Positions 18,735 through 25,995 of a stretch of DNA of 64,000 nt are shown piece after piece. How positions within the stretch are numbered: position 1 is the stretch's first letter; the number at the start of each line of letters is the position of its first letter. Origin of the DNA: Pelagicoccus albus (GTDB lineage Bacteria; Verrucomicrobiota; Verrucomicrobiia; Opitutales; Opitutaceae); the NCBI RefSeq assembly GCF_014230145.1, contig NZ_JACHVC010000005.1, forward strand, positions 300,273 to 364,272, in the 5' to 3' direction. The notes beneath the pieces are model-generated. The model was not told the DNA's origin. It saw nothing but the letters and a program-made list of their open reading frames with translations, and searched no databases. Made by a program: the position numbers and the translations under genes.

Positions 18735-19465
18735 CACTTCTTTTTTGTTTTGGGCGTTTCTGGCTCCGCGGTTTCTGCGTCTGCTGCAGAATCCGCATCT
18801 GGGCTCGTTTGCTCTTCTACAGAGTCATTCTCTTCTGAATTTTCAGACGTCTCCTCTGCCGTTGCTTCTGTGGCCTCGCCGTCTTCCTGTTCGACAGTGT
18901 CCTCGCCGGAAGTTGGGATCGGACCCTGGTTTTCGAAGCCGAGGTCGCTGATGGCGGAACCAGTCAGCTTCAATTTGCGAGGCCCATCTGTGATAATGGA
19001 GATGCGTCCGTTTCCACGGTCGAGCAAGATCTTGTCGTCTGGATTGTAGGTGACTAGACGTCCGCTTGGCTGCACGACTACGGGGTTTCCGGTTAGTACG
19101 ATGCGTTCTTCGTTTGGTTGAACGACAGCCTTTTGACAGGTCGCGGTTCGCTCTTCTTGGATAATGCGGACATTACCAGAAGCTATGATTTCTTTGATGG
19201 CGCTGAACTTGCCGATCTGGCTTTGCTCTTCGGCTTCGCGGGTGGCGAAAACTTCCAAGCTATCACACTCCACAAGCATATTGGTAGCGGTCAACTTTAC
19301 GCCTTCGCTAAAGTGAAAGTATGCCTTGTCACCGTCGTTTTGGACTTGGAGCTTAACGGATTCGATCTGGGTCGCTACTTGAGGCTTTTCCGCTTTTTGT
19401 CCGAAAGACCAGGCCGTCAGCAGTAGAGCGGCAGCGATGAAGGATAGGGGCTTGTTTGTTTTCAT
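18734..19465 (-). CDS. lptA: LptA/OstA-like LPS transport periplasmic protein
   Basis: Periplasmic bridge protein for lipopolysaccharide. The 243-residue product has an N-terminal signal peptide (FIAAALLLTAWSFGQKA), an OstA-like beta-jellyroll region (residues ~30-165) with the repeated pattern G-V-K/R...A-x-x-G-N-V-R and VLTGNPVVVQPSGRLVTYNP, and a long acidic low-complexity tail (~175-243) ending in lysines. The tail is unusual for LptA. Start and stop codons overlap both neighbours (ATGA with lptC, TGATG with lptB), so the three genes are translationally coupled. Confidence 0.85.
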   Translation of the reverse strand: MKTNKPLSFIAAALLLTAWSFGQKAEKPQVATQIESVKLQVQNDGDKAYFHFSEGVKLTATNMLVECDSLEVFATREAEEQSQIGKFSAIKEIIASGNVRIIQEERTATCQKAVVQPNEERIVLTGNPVVVQPSGRLVTYNPDDKILLDRGNGRISIITDGPRKLKLTGSAISDLGFENQGPIPTSGEDTVEQEDGEATEATAEETSENSEENDSVEEQTSPDADSAADAETAEPETPKTKKK

Positions 19466-19902
19466 TTCAAAATGTCTCCGATTTGCTCATACAGTGTGAC
19501 CTTCACGTCGCGATTGAAGTTTATCTGCTTCTGTTCGCCCAGCCAAAGCCAATCATAACCAGTCACTTCGAAGGCTCCGGTTTTCACATGAAGTTCGCCG
19601 GGGCCGTAGGCTGTGGTGGTGTCGAAGTGGAATACAGCCTCTGGACTGGTTAGCTCCGCGATCTCTCGGTTTTCGTCGTCGCCGATAAACTGGCTGACTT
19701 TCATGCCATCGATCTGGATTTGCGTTTCGCTACGGTAGGTGGCGAGATCGCCCCTCAATTGCCAAATTCGATATCCGGAGTCGTCGAATAAGGGCAGGCG
19801 GAATCCTTCGATAGCCGTATCCGGCCGAAGCTGACCGTAGACTGCAATAGCCGAGATTATTGAGCCCGCCGCGGCTATTCGGAATTTGGATACGCTTAGC
19901 AT
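19462..19902 (-). CDS. lptC: LptC-related LPS export protein
   Basis: Short protein of 146 residues with an N-terminal signal or anchor segment (FRIAAAGSIISAIAVYG) followed by a beta-rich region of the LptC/OstA type (GYRIWQLRGDLATYRSETQIQIDGMKV, then a pattern ending in GYDWLWLGEQKQINFNRDVKVTLY). LptC is anchored in the inner membrane and passes LPS from LptBFG to LptA. The assignment rests mostly on position between kdsC and lptA plus the fold pattern; sequence conservation in this family is low. It begins 3 bases after the kdsC stop and overlaps lptA by ATGA. Confidence 0.72.
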   Translation of the reverse strand: MLSVSKFRIAAAGSIISAIAVYGQLRPDTAIEGFRLPLFDDSGYRIWQLRGDLATYRSETQIQIDGMKVSQFIGDDENREIAELTSPEAVFHFDTTTAYGPGELHVKTGAFEVTGYDWLWLGEQKQINFNRDVKVTLYEQIGDILK

Positions 19903-19905
19903 GTT

Positions 19906-20406
19906 TCAGGAGGTAATGGCTTTGTAGATATGATTGCAAACTTCCCTCACTGCTCCGTCTCCGCCTCTTCGAGTGGTGATGTAGTCGGCAGCTTCGAGGG
20001 CCTCTTCTTGAGCGTCGGGAACGCTAACACCGATGCCAGCGTATTTTATCGCGTCTACATCGATGACGTCGTCACCCATGTAGACTGCATGCGCTGGGTC
20101 GACTTTCAACTCAGCCAGCAGCTCTTTCAGACCGCTAATCTTATCGATTTTTCCCTGAACCAAGTGCGGGATTTTTAGCTCCTTGGCTCGAACGGTGGTG
20201 GAATCGGAATGACGTCCCGATATCCAAGCCAGTACGATGCCCGAGTCTCTTAGACGGGCGAGCCCGAGGCCGTCGAGTACGGAAAAGCGCTTGGCTTCAG
20301 TGCCATCCGAATGCGTGTAGATGGTACCGTCCGTGAGGATACCATCAACGTCCATGGCGAAAACTTTTACGGCGGACCAATCAAGTGTGTGGGCTTGTGC
20401 GGACAT
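19906..20406 (-). CDS. kdsC: 3-deoxy-D-manno-octulosonate 8-phosphate phosphatase (KdsC-type HAD)
   Basis: Removes phosphate from KDO-8-phosphate on the way to lipopolysaccharide core. HAD motif I is VFAMDVDGILTDGTIY with the KdsC-specific TDG. Motif II is LAWISGRHSD and motif III/IV is YMGDDVIDVDAIKYAG. The protein has no cap domain and about 166 residues, as usual for KdsC. The ATG at 20406 (MSAQAHTLDW) is preferred; an upstream TTG adds seven residues. It is followed directly by lptC-lptA-lptB, the classical KDO/LPS transport order. Confidence 0.93.
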   Translation of the reverse strand: MSAQAHTLDWSAVKVFAMDVDGILTDGTIYTHSDGTEAKRFSVLDGLGLARLRDSGIVLAWISGRHSDSTTVRAKELKIPHLVQGKIDKISGLKELLAELKVDPAHAVYMGDDVIDVDAIKYAGIGVSVPDAQEEALEAADYITTRRGGDGAVREVCNHIYKAITS

Positions 20407-20437
20407 CTTATGATTCGGGTTTAGCAAAAACGAGAGA

Positions 20438-22510
20438 CTACTCGGCTTCGATCCAATCGATCATCTGGTTTAGGATGGTATCTTTGCCGGGGCGGTAGTC
20501 CGCCTCCAGTTCGGTTGCGAACGGCACGGGCATGTTTTTCGAAGTGATACGAAGTGGCGGCGCTTCCATATTGAAGAAATTCTTTTCCGTGATGCTGCTC
20601 ACGAGCTCAGCCGAGAAACCGACATTGCCGCGACTTTCGGTTATGACCACGAGGCGGCCGGTTTTAGCCACGGAGGCTTGTATGGCGTCCAGCTTCAGCG
20701 GAGCCAAGCAACGTAGGTCGAAAAGGTCGAAACTCAGGTCGTATTCGCTTTCCAAGTACTTGCACGCCTCACTGGCGTGTAAGGTCATCTCACCATAGGT
20801 CACTACCGTAGCATAGTCCCCAGATCGTCTTAAAGCCGGTTGCCAGACTGATTTGTAGTTCGGGTCAAAGGATACGGGGCTCTTGAGCAGACGGTAGAGA
20901 TTCTTGTGCTCAAACAAGCAGACTGGATTGTCGTCTTCGTAAGCTGCGAGCAGGGCGTTGTAGGCATCTTGTGGAGTGCTTGGATAGATGAGCTTCAGCC
21001 CCGGAATGTGTGTATAAAGTACTTCGAGGTCCTGGGAATGGAAGGACCCAAAAGTCAGGCCGCCTCCGCAAGGAAAGCGCAATACGAGAGGAACTTTCGC
21101 TCCGGAGCGGAAGTGGTAAGTCGCTGCGTTGAGCGTGATTTGCGTCGTAGCATCGGTCGCGAAATCCGCGAATTGGAATTCGACGATGGGACGGTGCCCG
21201 TTTACGGCCAACCCGGTCGCGTATCCCACTGTTGCAGATTCGCAGATCGGTGTATTGACGATCCGGTTACGGCCATACTTTTCCAATAGACCTTCGGTTA
21301 CCTTGAATGGGCCACCATAGTCGGCAATGTCTTGGCCCATTACCAGAGACTCGGGTGACTCAGCCATGATCTTGTCCAAGGCGGCGTTAATCGCTTGGGC
21401 ATAGGTCAAGGTAGGAGCCTTTTCGCGGTCCTCCGTTTTCCACTCCACTTTTGTTTCGGTGGGAGAGTAGACGTCTTTGATCAAGCCTTCTGGATTGCAA
21501 GGAGGGTTTTCGAATGCTTTCGCGACGGTCGCATTGACGAATTCCTTCAGAGTCGCGTCCTCTTCATCAAGTCTCGCTTGGTAGCCTTTCTCGACCAATC
21601 GATTTCTGAGGTGGGGCAGGGCGTCCTGTTTAATCCACTCTTCGGTTTGGGCAGGATCGATGTAGTCGCAAGTGTCGTAGCCAGCATGTCCTCTCAGGCG
21701 GAGGCTATGCATTTCAATTAGCATGGGGCGTGAGCTCTGGCGGGTTTCTTCGATGGCCTGCCAGAATACTTTCATGTTGTCTTCGATGTTGGCCACATCG
21801 AGGGCGATTCCCTTCATGCCGTAGCCGATAGCCCGATCCACCAATTTTCCCGAGTATTGTTCACTCACGGGAGTGGAGTAGGCGTACTTGTTGTTTTCGA
21901 CCACGAAGATGATAGGCATGTTGAGCACGCTGGCCATGTTCATGGCCTCGTGGATTTCGCCTGTGGAAGAACCACCGTCGCCAAAGAAGGTGACACCCAC
22001 GGATTTGAGACCTTTTCGTCGCTGCGAATCGGTACCGCCCATCACGTTGGAAGACATTTTACCGAGGTGGCTGATCATCGGGTAGCTCCGATTTGCTGGG
22101 TCGCCGTGGTGGGCGTTCCCCTCGCGACCTTTGGTGGGAGAGCCGGAATTACCTAGATATTGGCTAATGTGCTCTCCGAGATGTCCGGACCAAATCAAAT
22201 GACCGGGCAATCCACGATGCGTCCAGGAAACGCAGTCGATGGACTTGTCCATCATCAGAGCCATGGGAGCAACAAGTCCTTCGTTTCCGTCTGAGCAAGT
22301 GACGGTGCCTTTCATGCGGCCCTGTCGAAAGAGTTCCAGTATCCGCATATCCGCGAAACGGGAGTAGGCCATCCAGCGGTAGGTAAGCAGCAAGTCTTCG
22401 TCCGTGGGAATTTGGTCGGATCCGAGACGTATATCACGCTGCAGCAATATCTCAGGCGTCTCTGGGTAGTGGGCTTCCTTGGAAAGGGTTTCGGATGAAG
22501 ATTGAGTCAT
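20438..22510 (-). CDS. Fused alpha/beta E1 component of a 2-oxoacid dehydrogenase
   Basis: Thiamine-diphosphate enzyme that decarboxylates a 2-oxoacid (branched-chain, pyruvate or acetoin type). The N-terminal half (residues ~40-340) is the E1 alpha subunit with the TPP motif FFGDGGSSTGEIHEAMN...VENNKYAYSTP. The C-terminal half (~365-690) is the E1 beta subunit (TYAQAINAALDKIMAESP, GQDIADYGG, transketolase C-terminal domain). Such one-chain E1 proteins are known in several phyla. No E2 or E3 gene is adjacent. It lies between a lipoprotein gene (3-base gap) and kdsC, i.e. inside an envelope operon, which is metabolically odd. Confidence 0.9.
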   Translation of the reverse strand: MTQSSSETLSKEAHYPETPEILLQRDIRLGSDQIPTDEDLLLTYRWMAYSRFADMRILELFRQGRMKGTVTCSDGNEGLVAPMALMMDKSIDCVSWTHRGLPGHLIWSGHLGEHISQYLGNSGSPTKGREGNAHHGDPANRSYPMISHLGKMSSNVMGGTDSQRRKGLKSVGVTFFGDGGSSTGEIHEAMNMASVLNMPIIFVVENNKYAYSTPVSEQYSGKLVDRAIGYGMKGIALDVANIEDNMKVFWQAIEETRQSSRPMLIEMHSLRLRGHAGYDTCDYIDPAQTEEWIKQDALPHLRNRLVEKGYQARLDEEDATLKEFVNATVAKAFENPPCNPEGLIKDVYSPTETKVEWKTEDREKAPTLTYAQAINAALDKIMAESPESLVMGQDIADYGGPFKVTEGLLEKYGRNRIVNTPICESATVGYATGLAVNGHRPIVEFQFADFATDATTQITLNAATYHFRSGAKVPLVLRFPCGGGLTFGSFHSQDLEVLYTHIPGLKLIYPSTPQDAYNALLAAYEDDNPVCLFEHKNLYRLLKSPVSFDPNYKSVWQPALRRSGDYATVVTYGEMTLHASEACKYLESEYDLSFDLFDLRCLAPLKLDAIQASVAKTGRLVVITESRGNVGFSAELVSSITEKNFFNMEAPPLRITSKNMPVPFATELEADYRPGKDTILNQMIDWIEAE

Positions 22511-22513
22511 TTG

Positions 22514-23032
22514 CTATTCTGCGGAGTTTGCTTCGACTTCAGTTGCGGTAGTGAAAGCTACGCTTTGGGCCTCGGCAAGGGCATCTTTTAACTCCTCGGC
22601 GGATTCGATGAAATTGATTTCGGGGTTGTTGTCCCAGTTCCAAGTCTTGCCGACCACATAGTGGCGAGTTTGGGCTTCTCCCTTTCCAAGGTGAACAAAG
22701 CTCACAGGGGCGGCCGCCTCCGATATGACTTGGGCGGCCATAGCATCCTTCGGGCGGCTAAGTCGGTGCAGGCAGATGTATTCGTTTTCTCCGACCCTGT
22801 AAACCGACTCGGTTTTTATGGACCAAGTCGGGTTGGGCGTTTGGACTTTTATGGTTTCTCTGATCGGCACGGCTTCGTCTCGAAAAGGGAGGTTGGTTTG
22901 ACCAGGAGGCACGTAACACGAGGCCAACAGGACTTGAACGCAGACCAGAATTGCCGACAACGCGGCAACTCTTGTTTTTCTCCTCAGCGAGGATCCCGTA
23001 ACTGCGTCGAACCTTTGGCGTTTATGGATCAT
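22514..23032 (-). CDS. Hypothetical lipoprotein
   Basis: No family recognised. The 172-residue product has a positively charged N-terminus, a hydrophobic stretch and a lipobox LLASC with the acylated cysteine at residue 39, so it is probably anchored in a membrane facing the periplasm. The mature part has beta-like segments (VPIRETIKVQTPNPTWSIK, VYRVGENEYICLHRL) and ends with an acidic helix. It begins a tight run with the E1 gene (3 bases). The first ~17 residues before the Arg/Lys cluster suggest the true start may be further downstream, but no better ATG is present before the lipobox. Confidence 0.75.
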   Translation of the reverse strand: MIHKRQRFDAVTGSSLRRKTRVAALSAILVCVQVLLASCYVPPGQTNLPFRDEAVPIRETIKVQTPNPTWSIKTESVYRVGENEYICLHRLSRPKDAMAAQVISEAAAPVSFVHLGKGEAQTRHYVVGKTWNWDNNPEINFIESAEELKDALAEAQSVAFTTATEVEANSAE

Positions 23033-23161
23033 GGTACTAGCTGAGGAGTCCTGATCTACAGGCTTTTTGTTCCACTAAGCGACGCTTCCCACCCGCGAGG
23101 AAGCAAGGGGAAACTAGGGCTTTTGAACGCCTAAGCGAAATTCCGATTAGCGTTCGAAGCG

Positions 23162-23608
23162 CTAGAGGGATGGATTGTCGATCTTGTCGATGCGAGGCTG
23201 GTGGCGTCCTCCCTCGAAATCGGTGGTCAGCCAAGTGTCGACGATTTCGAGAGCTTCTGTTTCGCTTACGGTGCGCTCGCCGATGGAGAGCACGTTGCCG
23301 TCGTTGTGGGAGCGATTCCAGATGGCGACTTGCTTGTTCCAGCAAAGGCCGCAGCGGATACCTTTCACGCGATTGGCTACGATCGCTTCGCCGTTGCCCG
23401 AACCACCCAATACGATACCGCGGTCGTATTTGCCTGCCGCTACGGCTTCCGCCACTGGACGGATAAAGTCTGGATAGTCGCAGGATTCGGCGGAATCAGT
23501 TCCGTAGTCCTTGACCGAGTAACCTTGGCCCTCGAGGTGGGCAATGATGGCCTGCTTGTAGACGTAGCCCGCGTGGTCGGAGCCGATTGCGACGGTGAGT
23601 TTGCTCAT
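23162..23608 (-). CDS. rpiB: Ribose 5-phosphate isomerase B
   Basis: Interconverts ribulose 5-phosphate and ribose 5-phosphate in the pentose phosphate pathway. The RpiB/LacAB fold is shown by AIGSDHAGYVYK at the start, YPDFIRPVAEAV, the active-site loop GIVLGGSGNGEAIVANRVKGIRCGLCWN, and the NDGNVLSIGERTVS segment. Length 148 is normal. It is the most upstream gene of the reverse block leading to kdsC and lptC-A-B, separated from the lipoprotein gene by 129 bases, so it may have its own promoter. Confidence 0.93.
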   Translation of the reverse strand: MSKLTVAIGSDHAGYVYKQAIIAHLEGQGYSVKDYGTDSAESCDYPDFIRPVAEAVAAGKYDRGIVLGGSGNGEAIVANRVKGIRCGLCWNKQVAIWNRSHNDGNVLSIGERTVSETEALEIVDTWLTTDFEGGRHQPRIDKIDNPSL

Positions 23609-23765
23609 GTTGAGCGCTGTTTAGGCAGCGGCGAGGAACTGTTCAAACACAAAAAGGCCGAGGATTCGTAGCTTTGTTAGGGCATGTGGAATGCTGCGTA
23701 CTTTATCTTTCGATTGCTTGCTCGCATGGACTGCGAGTGATAGGGTTCTAGCGATTGGATTTCTC

Positions 23766-24974
23766 ATGAAGGTGTCGAACGGTGGTCGTATAAATTGGCT
23801 TGGGCTTGGAATTGCATTGCTCGTTTTGCTTGCGACTCGCTCTGGGGCGTGGGGGCAGTCCAGGTTGGTAATCACTGCGAATGGTGAAACCCATACTGTA
23901 GTGTCCATGGATGGAAACGTTCCCATGATCCAGACGTCTGCAGGACCTCAAAGGGTAGAGGCAGGAGAACTCAAGTTCGAGGATGCTGAGCGCTTCACTG
24001 ATGGCGCTCTTGATGTGCTCAAGAGGGATGCCGTTCTCGGTCAGGACTACGGTTCAGCCAGCGGTCTTTTCTTTTTCCAATTCCGAGCTCTCGTGCAGGC
24101 GGAACGGGATTTTGAAGATTGCTTTATCGTTTTCGTGATTGCTCCGGCGGATGGCGATCCGACTTACGTCGTGCATGAGATCCGCGACATTGATTCGCGG
24201 GGAACGCAACAGATCGCAATGACCTTGCCGGTTAATCCGGGCTTCGGAGGAGGCACTTTCGGCTATAAGATTTTTTCGCGAGGGGAAGAGGTTTTTCGGC
24301 GAGAGCCTGAGGACCCGGTCATGTTGACCGAAATCGGACAACGTGATGCTCCCTCGTCTGAGAGAGCCGAATCTCGAGCTGCTCCAGTTGAGCGAAACCG
24401 CGGGGTAGGTGAGCCGGTCGAGGTCGTGGACGAAGAGCTGCTGGATTATCCCAAGTCTTTACTAGGTACTGGGAATGGTGGATACGCGACGGCTGTATTC
24501 TCTTTGGATGAAAAGGGGAGGGTTTTTGAGCTTTTGGATCTTAAAGTGGATCATCCGGCCTATGCTCCAGAGGTTATGAAATCCGTCTTGGGCACCATTT
24601 ACCGCCCTGGCTTGTTTCGAGGAAAGCCTATCGTGGCAACCGTAAGACGCTCCTATTTCTTCAACGAGTTTGCTCCTTTTTCCGAAGCTCTAGAAACTAT
24701 TCCGTATCCAAGAATAGAGGACAGGGACGCGATGGTAGTCTATGCCCCCGTGCCTGCTGCAGTTTCGTCCAAAAAGCGCAAGGTCGTACTGGAGGTTCGT
24801 GTCGATGAATTAGGACGCGTGGATCAAGTCCGACTCGCTAAGGACGACGATTCCCCCGAGGCAACCGTAGCAAAGGAAGCTGTCACAAATTGGCAGTTCC
24901 TGCCGGCGATCGTGGATGGTTATCCCGCGGTGCAGATGCTGCAATTGCCGATCAGTTTCGAGATCAAGGAATAG
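23766..24974 (+). CDS. Secreted protein with two TonB C-terminal-like domains
   Basis: The ATG at 23766 gives a clean signal peptide (MKVSNGGRINWLGLGIALLVLLA...SGAWGQ), so this start is chosen over the ATG at 23691. Residues ~25-180 are a beta-rich region of unknown type. Two TonB_C-like units follow: roughly 215-305 (ATAVFSLDEKGRVFELLDLKVDHPAYAPE...) and 320-402 (VVLEVRVDELGRVDQVRLAKDD...NWQFLPAIVDGYPAVQMLQLPISFEI). There is no proline-rich linker and no inner-membrane anchor as in true TonB, so a role in energy transfer is doubtful. It converges on the RodZ-like gene with an 11-base overlap. Confidence 0.75.
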   Translation: MKVSNGGRINWLGLGIALLVLLATRSGAWGQSRLVITANGETHTVVSMDGNVPMIQTSAGPQRVEAGELKFEDAERFTDGALDVLKRDAVLGQDYGSASGLFFFQFRALVQAERDFEDCFIVFVIAPADGDPTYVVHEIRDIDSRGTQQIAMTLPVNPGFGGGTFGYKIFSRGEEVFRREPEDPVMLTEIGQRDAPSSERAESRAAPVERNRGVGEPVEVVDEELLDYPKSLLGTGNGGYATAVFSLDEKGRVFELLDLKVDHPAYAPEVMKSVLGTIYRPGLFRGKPIVATVRRSYFFNEFAPFSEALETIPYPRIEDRDAMVVYAPVPAAVSSKKRKVVLEVRVDELGRVDQVRLAKDDDSPEATVAKEAVTNWQFLPAIVDGYPAVQMLQLPISFEIKE

Positions 24975-25815
24975 TCGAATAGCCGACCCCGGTCTTTCCG
25001 GTTCCGTAGGCAGTCCCTTTGATTTCGACCTGTAGGTTTTCACCTGCGGTGTAATCAATCTTTACCGGACCTACTTTGGAAATGGCTTCTCTCTGACCTG
25101 CCACCATGGGATGGGCGTCCAGTAGCACTCGTCCTGAATTGCGTTCCGTTACAGAGACGCGGACGTCGCCTACGGCGATTAGGATGATCGTTTCCTGTTC
25201 AGCGGTTGAGGCGGCTGGCTGAGGGCTCGCTTGCTGAGATTGAGCGGGGACCAGGCCAGTTGGGTTTGCTTGGCCTTGATTTGCGTCGTCAATGCCACCG
25301 CTCGTTAGAGCCCGGAAAATCCAAATGATAACCAGTAAGATAAGCAGGGCGATCCCTGCTACGATGCCTACTTTGATGGCGGTTTCCTTATCGATAGAAT
25401 CGATCTTCTCCCGGACTTTTTCCAGCAAACCGACCTTTTCGACCACTTCTTCTTCTCTTCGAAGCTTCTCGTCGTCGATCGTTTGTGGCTTGGAGTTGGA
25501 CTCCTCGTTGACGAGAGGAGTCTGCTGCAGCTCCATACGTCCGAAAAATTCCCGATGCTCACGCTTGGCTGCTTTGGCTTCACCCAGTAGGGCAGCGTTG
25601 TAGTCGGTTATGACCTTTTCGCTATTTACCTTCAGGAAATTGCAGTACGAGCGAAGGAATCCGCGCACGTAGATTTCCGGCACGTTGATGGTGAAGTTGT
25701 TGTTCTCGAAACTGTTCAGGTAGTCGCCGCGGATTTTTGTCGCTTCGGCCGCTTCGCGGATAGTGACTCCCTTGCGTTTGCGTGCTTCTTCCAGTTTTTC
25801 GCCAATACTCTGCAT
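24964..25815 (-). CDS. RodZ-like helix-turn-helix membrane protein
   Basis: Cytoplasmic HTH domain (residues ~3-70: IGEKLEEARKRKGVTIREAAEATKI), a charged linker, a single membrane helix (~148-168, VGIVAGIALLILLVIIWIF) and a periplasmic DUF4115-type beta domain (~205-283: IILIAVGDVRVSVTERNSGRVLLD). This is the RodZ layout; RodZ links MreB to the cell wall elongation complex and sets rod shape. The sequence ends with a short Gly/Thr-rich stretch. It lies 180 bases downstream of ftsK on the same strand and overlaps the TonB_C protein gene at its 3' end. Confidence 0.82.
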   Translation of the reverse strand: MQSIGEKLEEARKRKGVTIREAAEATKIRGDYLNSFENNNFTINVPEIYVRGFLRSYCNFLKVNSEKVITDYNAALLGEAKAAKREHREFFGRMELQQTPLVNEESNSKPQTIDDEKLRREEEVVEKVGLLEKVREKIDSIDKETAIKVGIVAGIALLILLVIIWIFRALTSGGIDDANQGQANPTGLVPAQSQQASPQPAASTAEQETIILIAVGDVRVSVTERNSGRVLLDAHPMVAGQREAISKVGPVKIDYTAGENLQVEIKGTAYGTGKTGVGYSTIP

Positions 25816-25995
25816 CGATTGTCGTGTTTAAACGGAATTTTTTGTAAAACAAGCCTCCAAAGTGAGGAGAGCCCAGAATTCGTCCTTTCTCGGACCAGTT
25901 TAGCTTAGGACCTACATCACTCGAAAGCGATTTGCTGGCGAATCAAGCTTCGGGCTGGAGAAGGCTCGGACTCAATTTGGCCCTTCGGCTAATCC

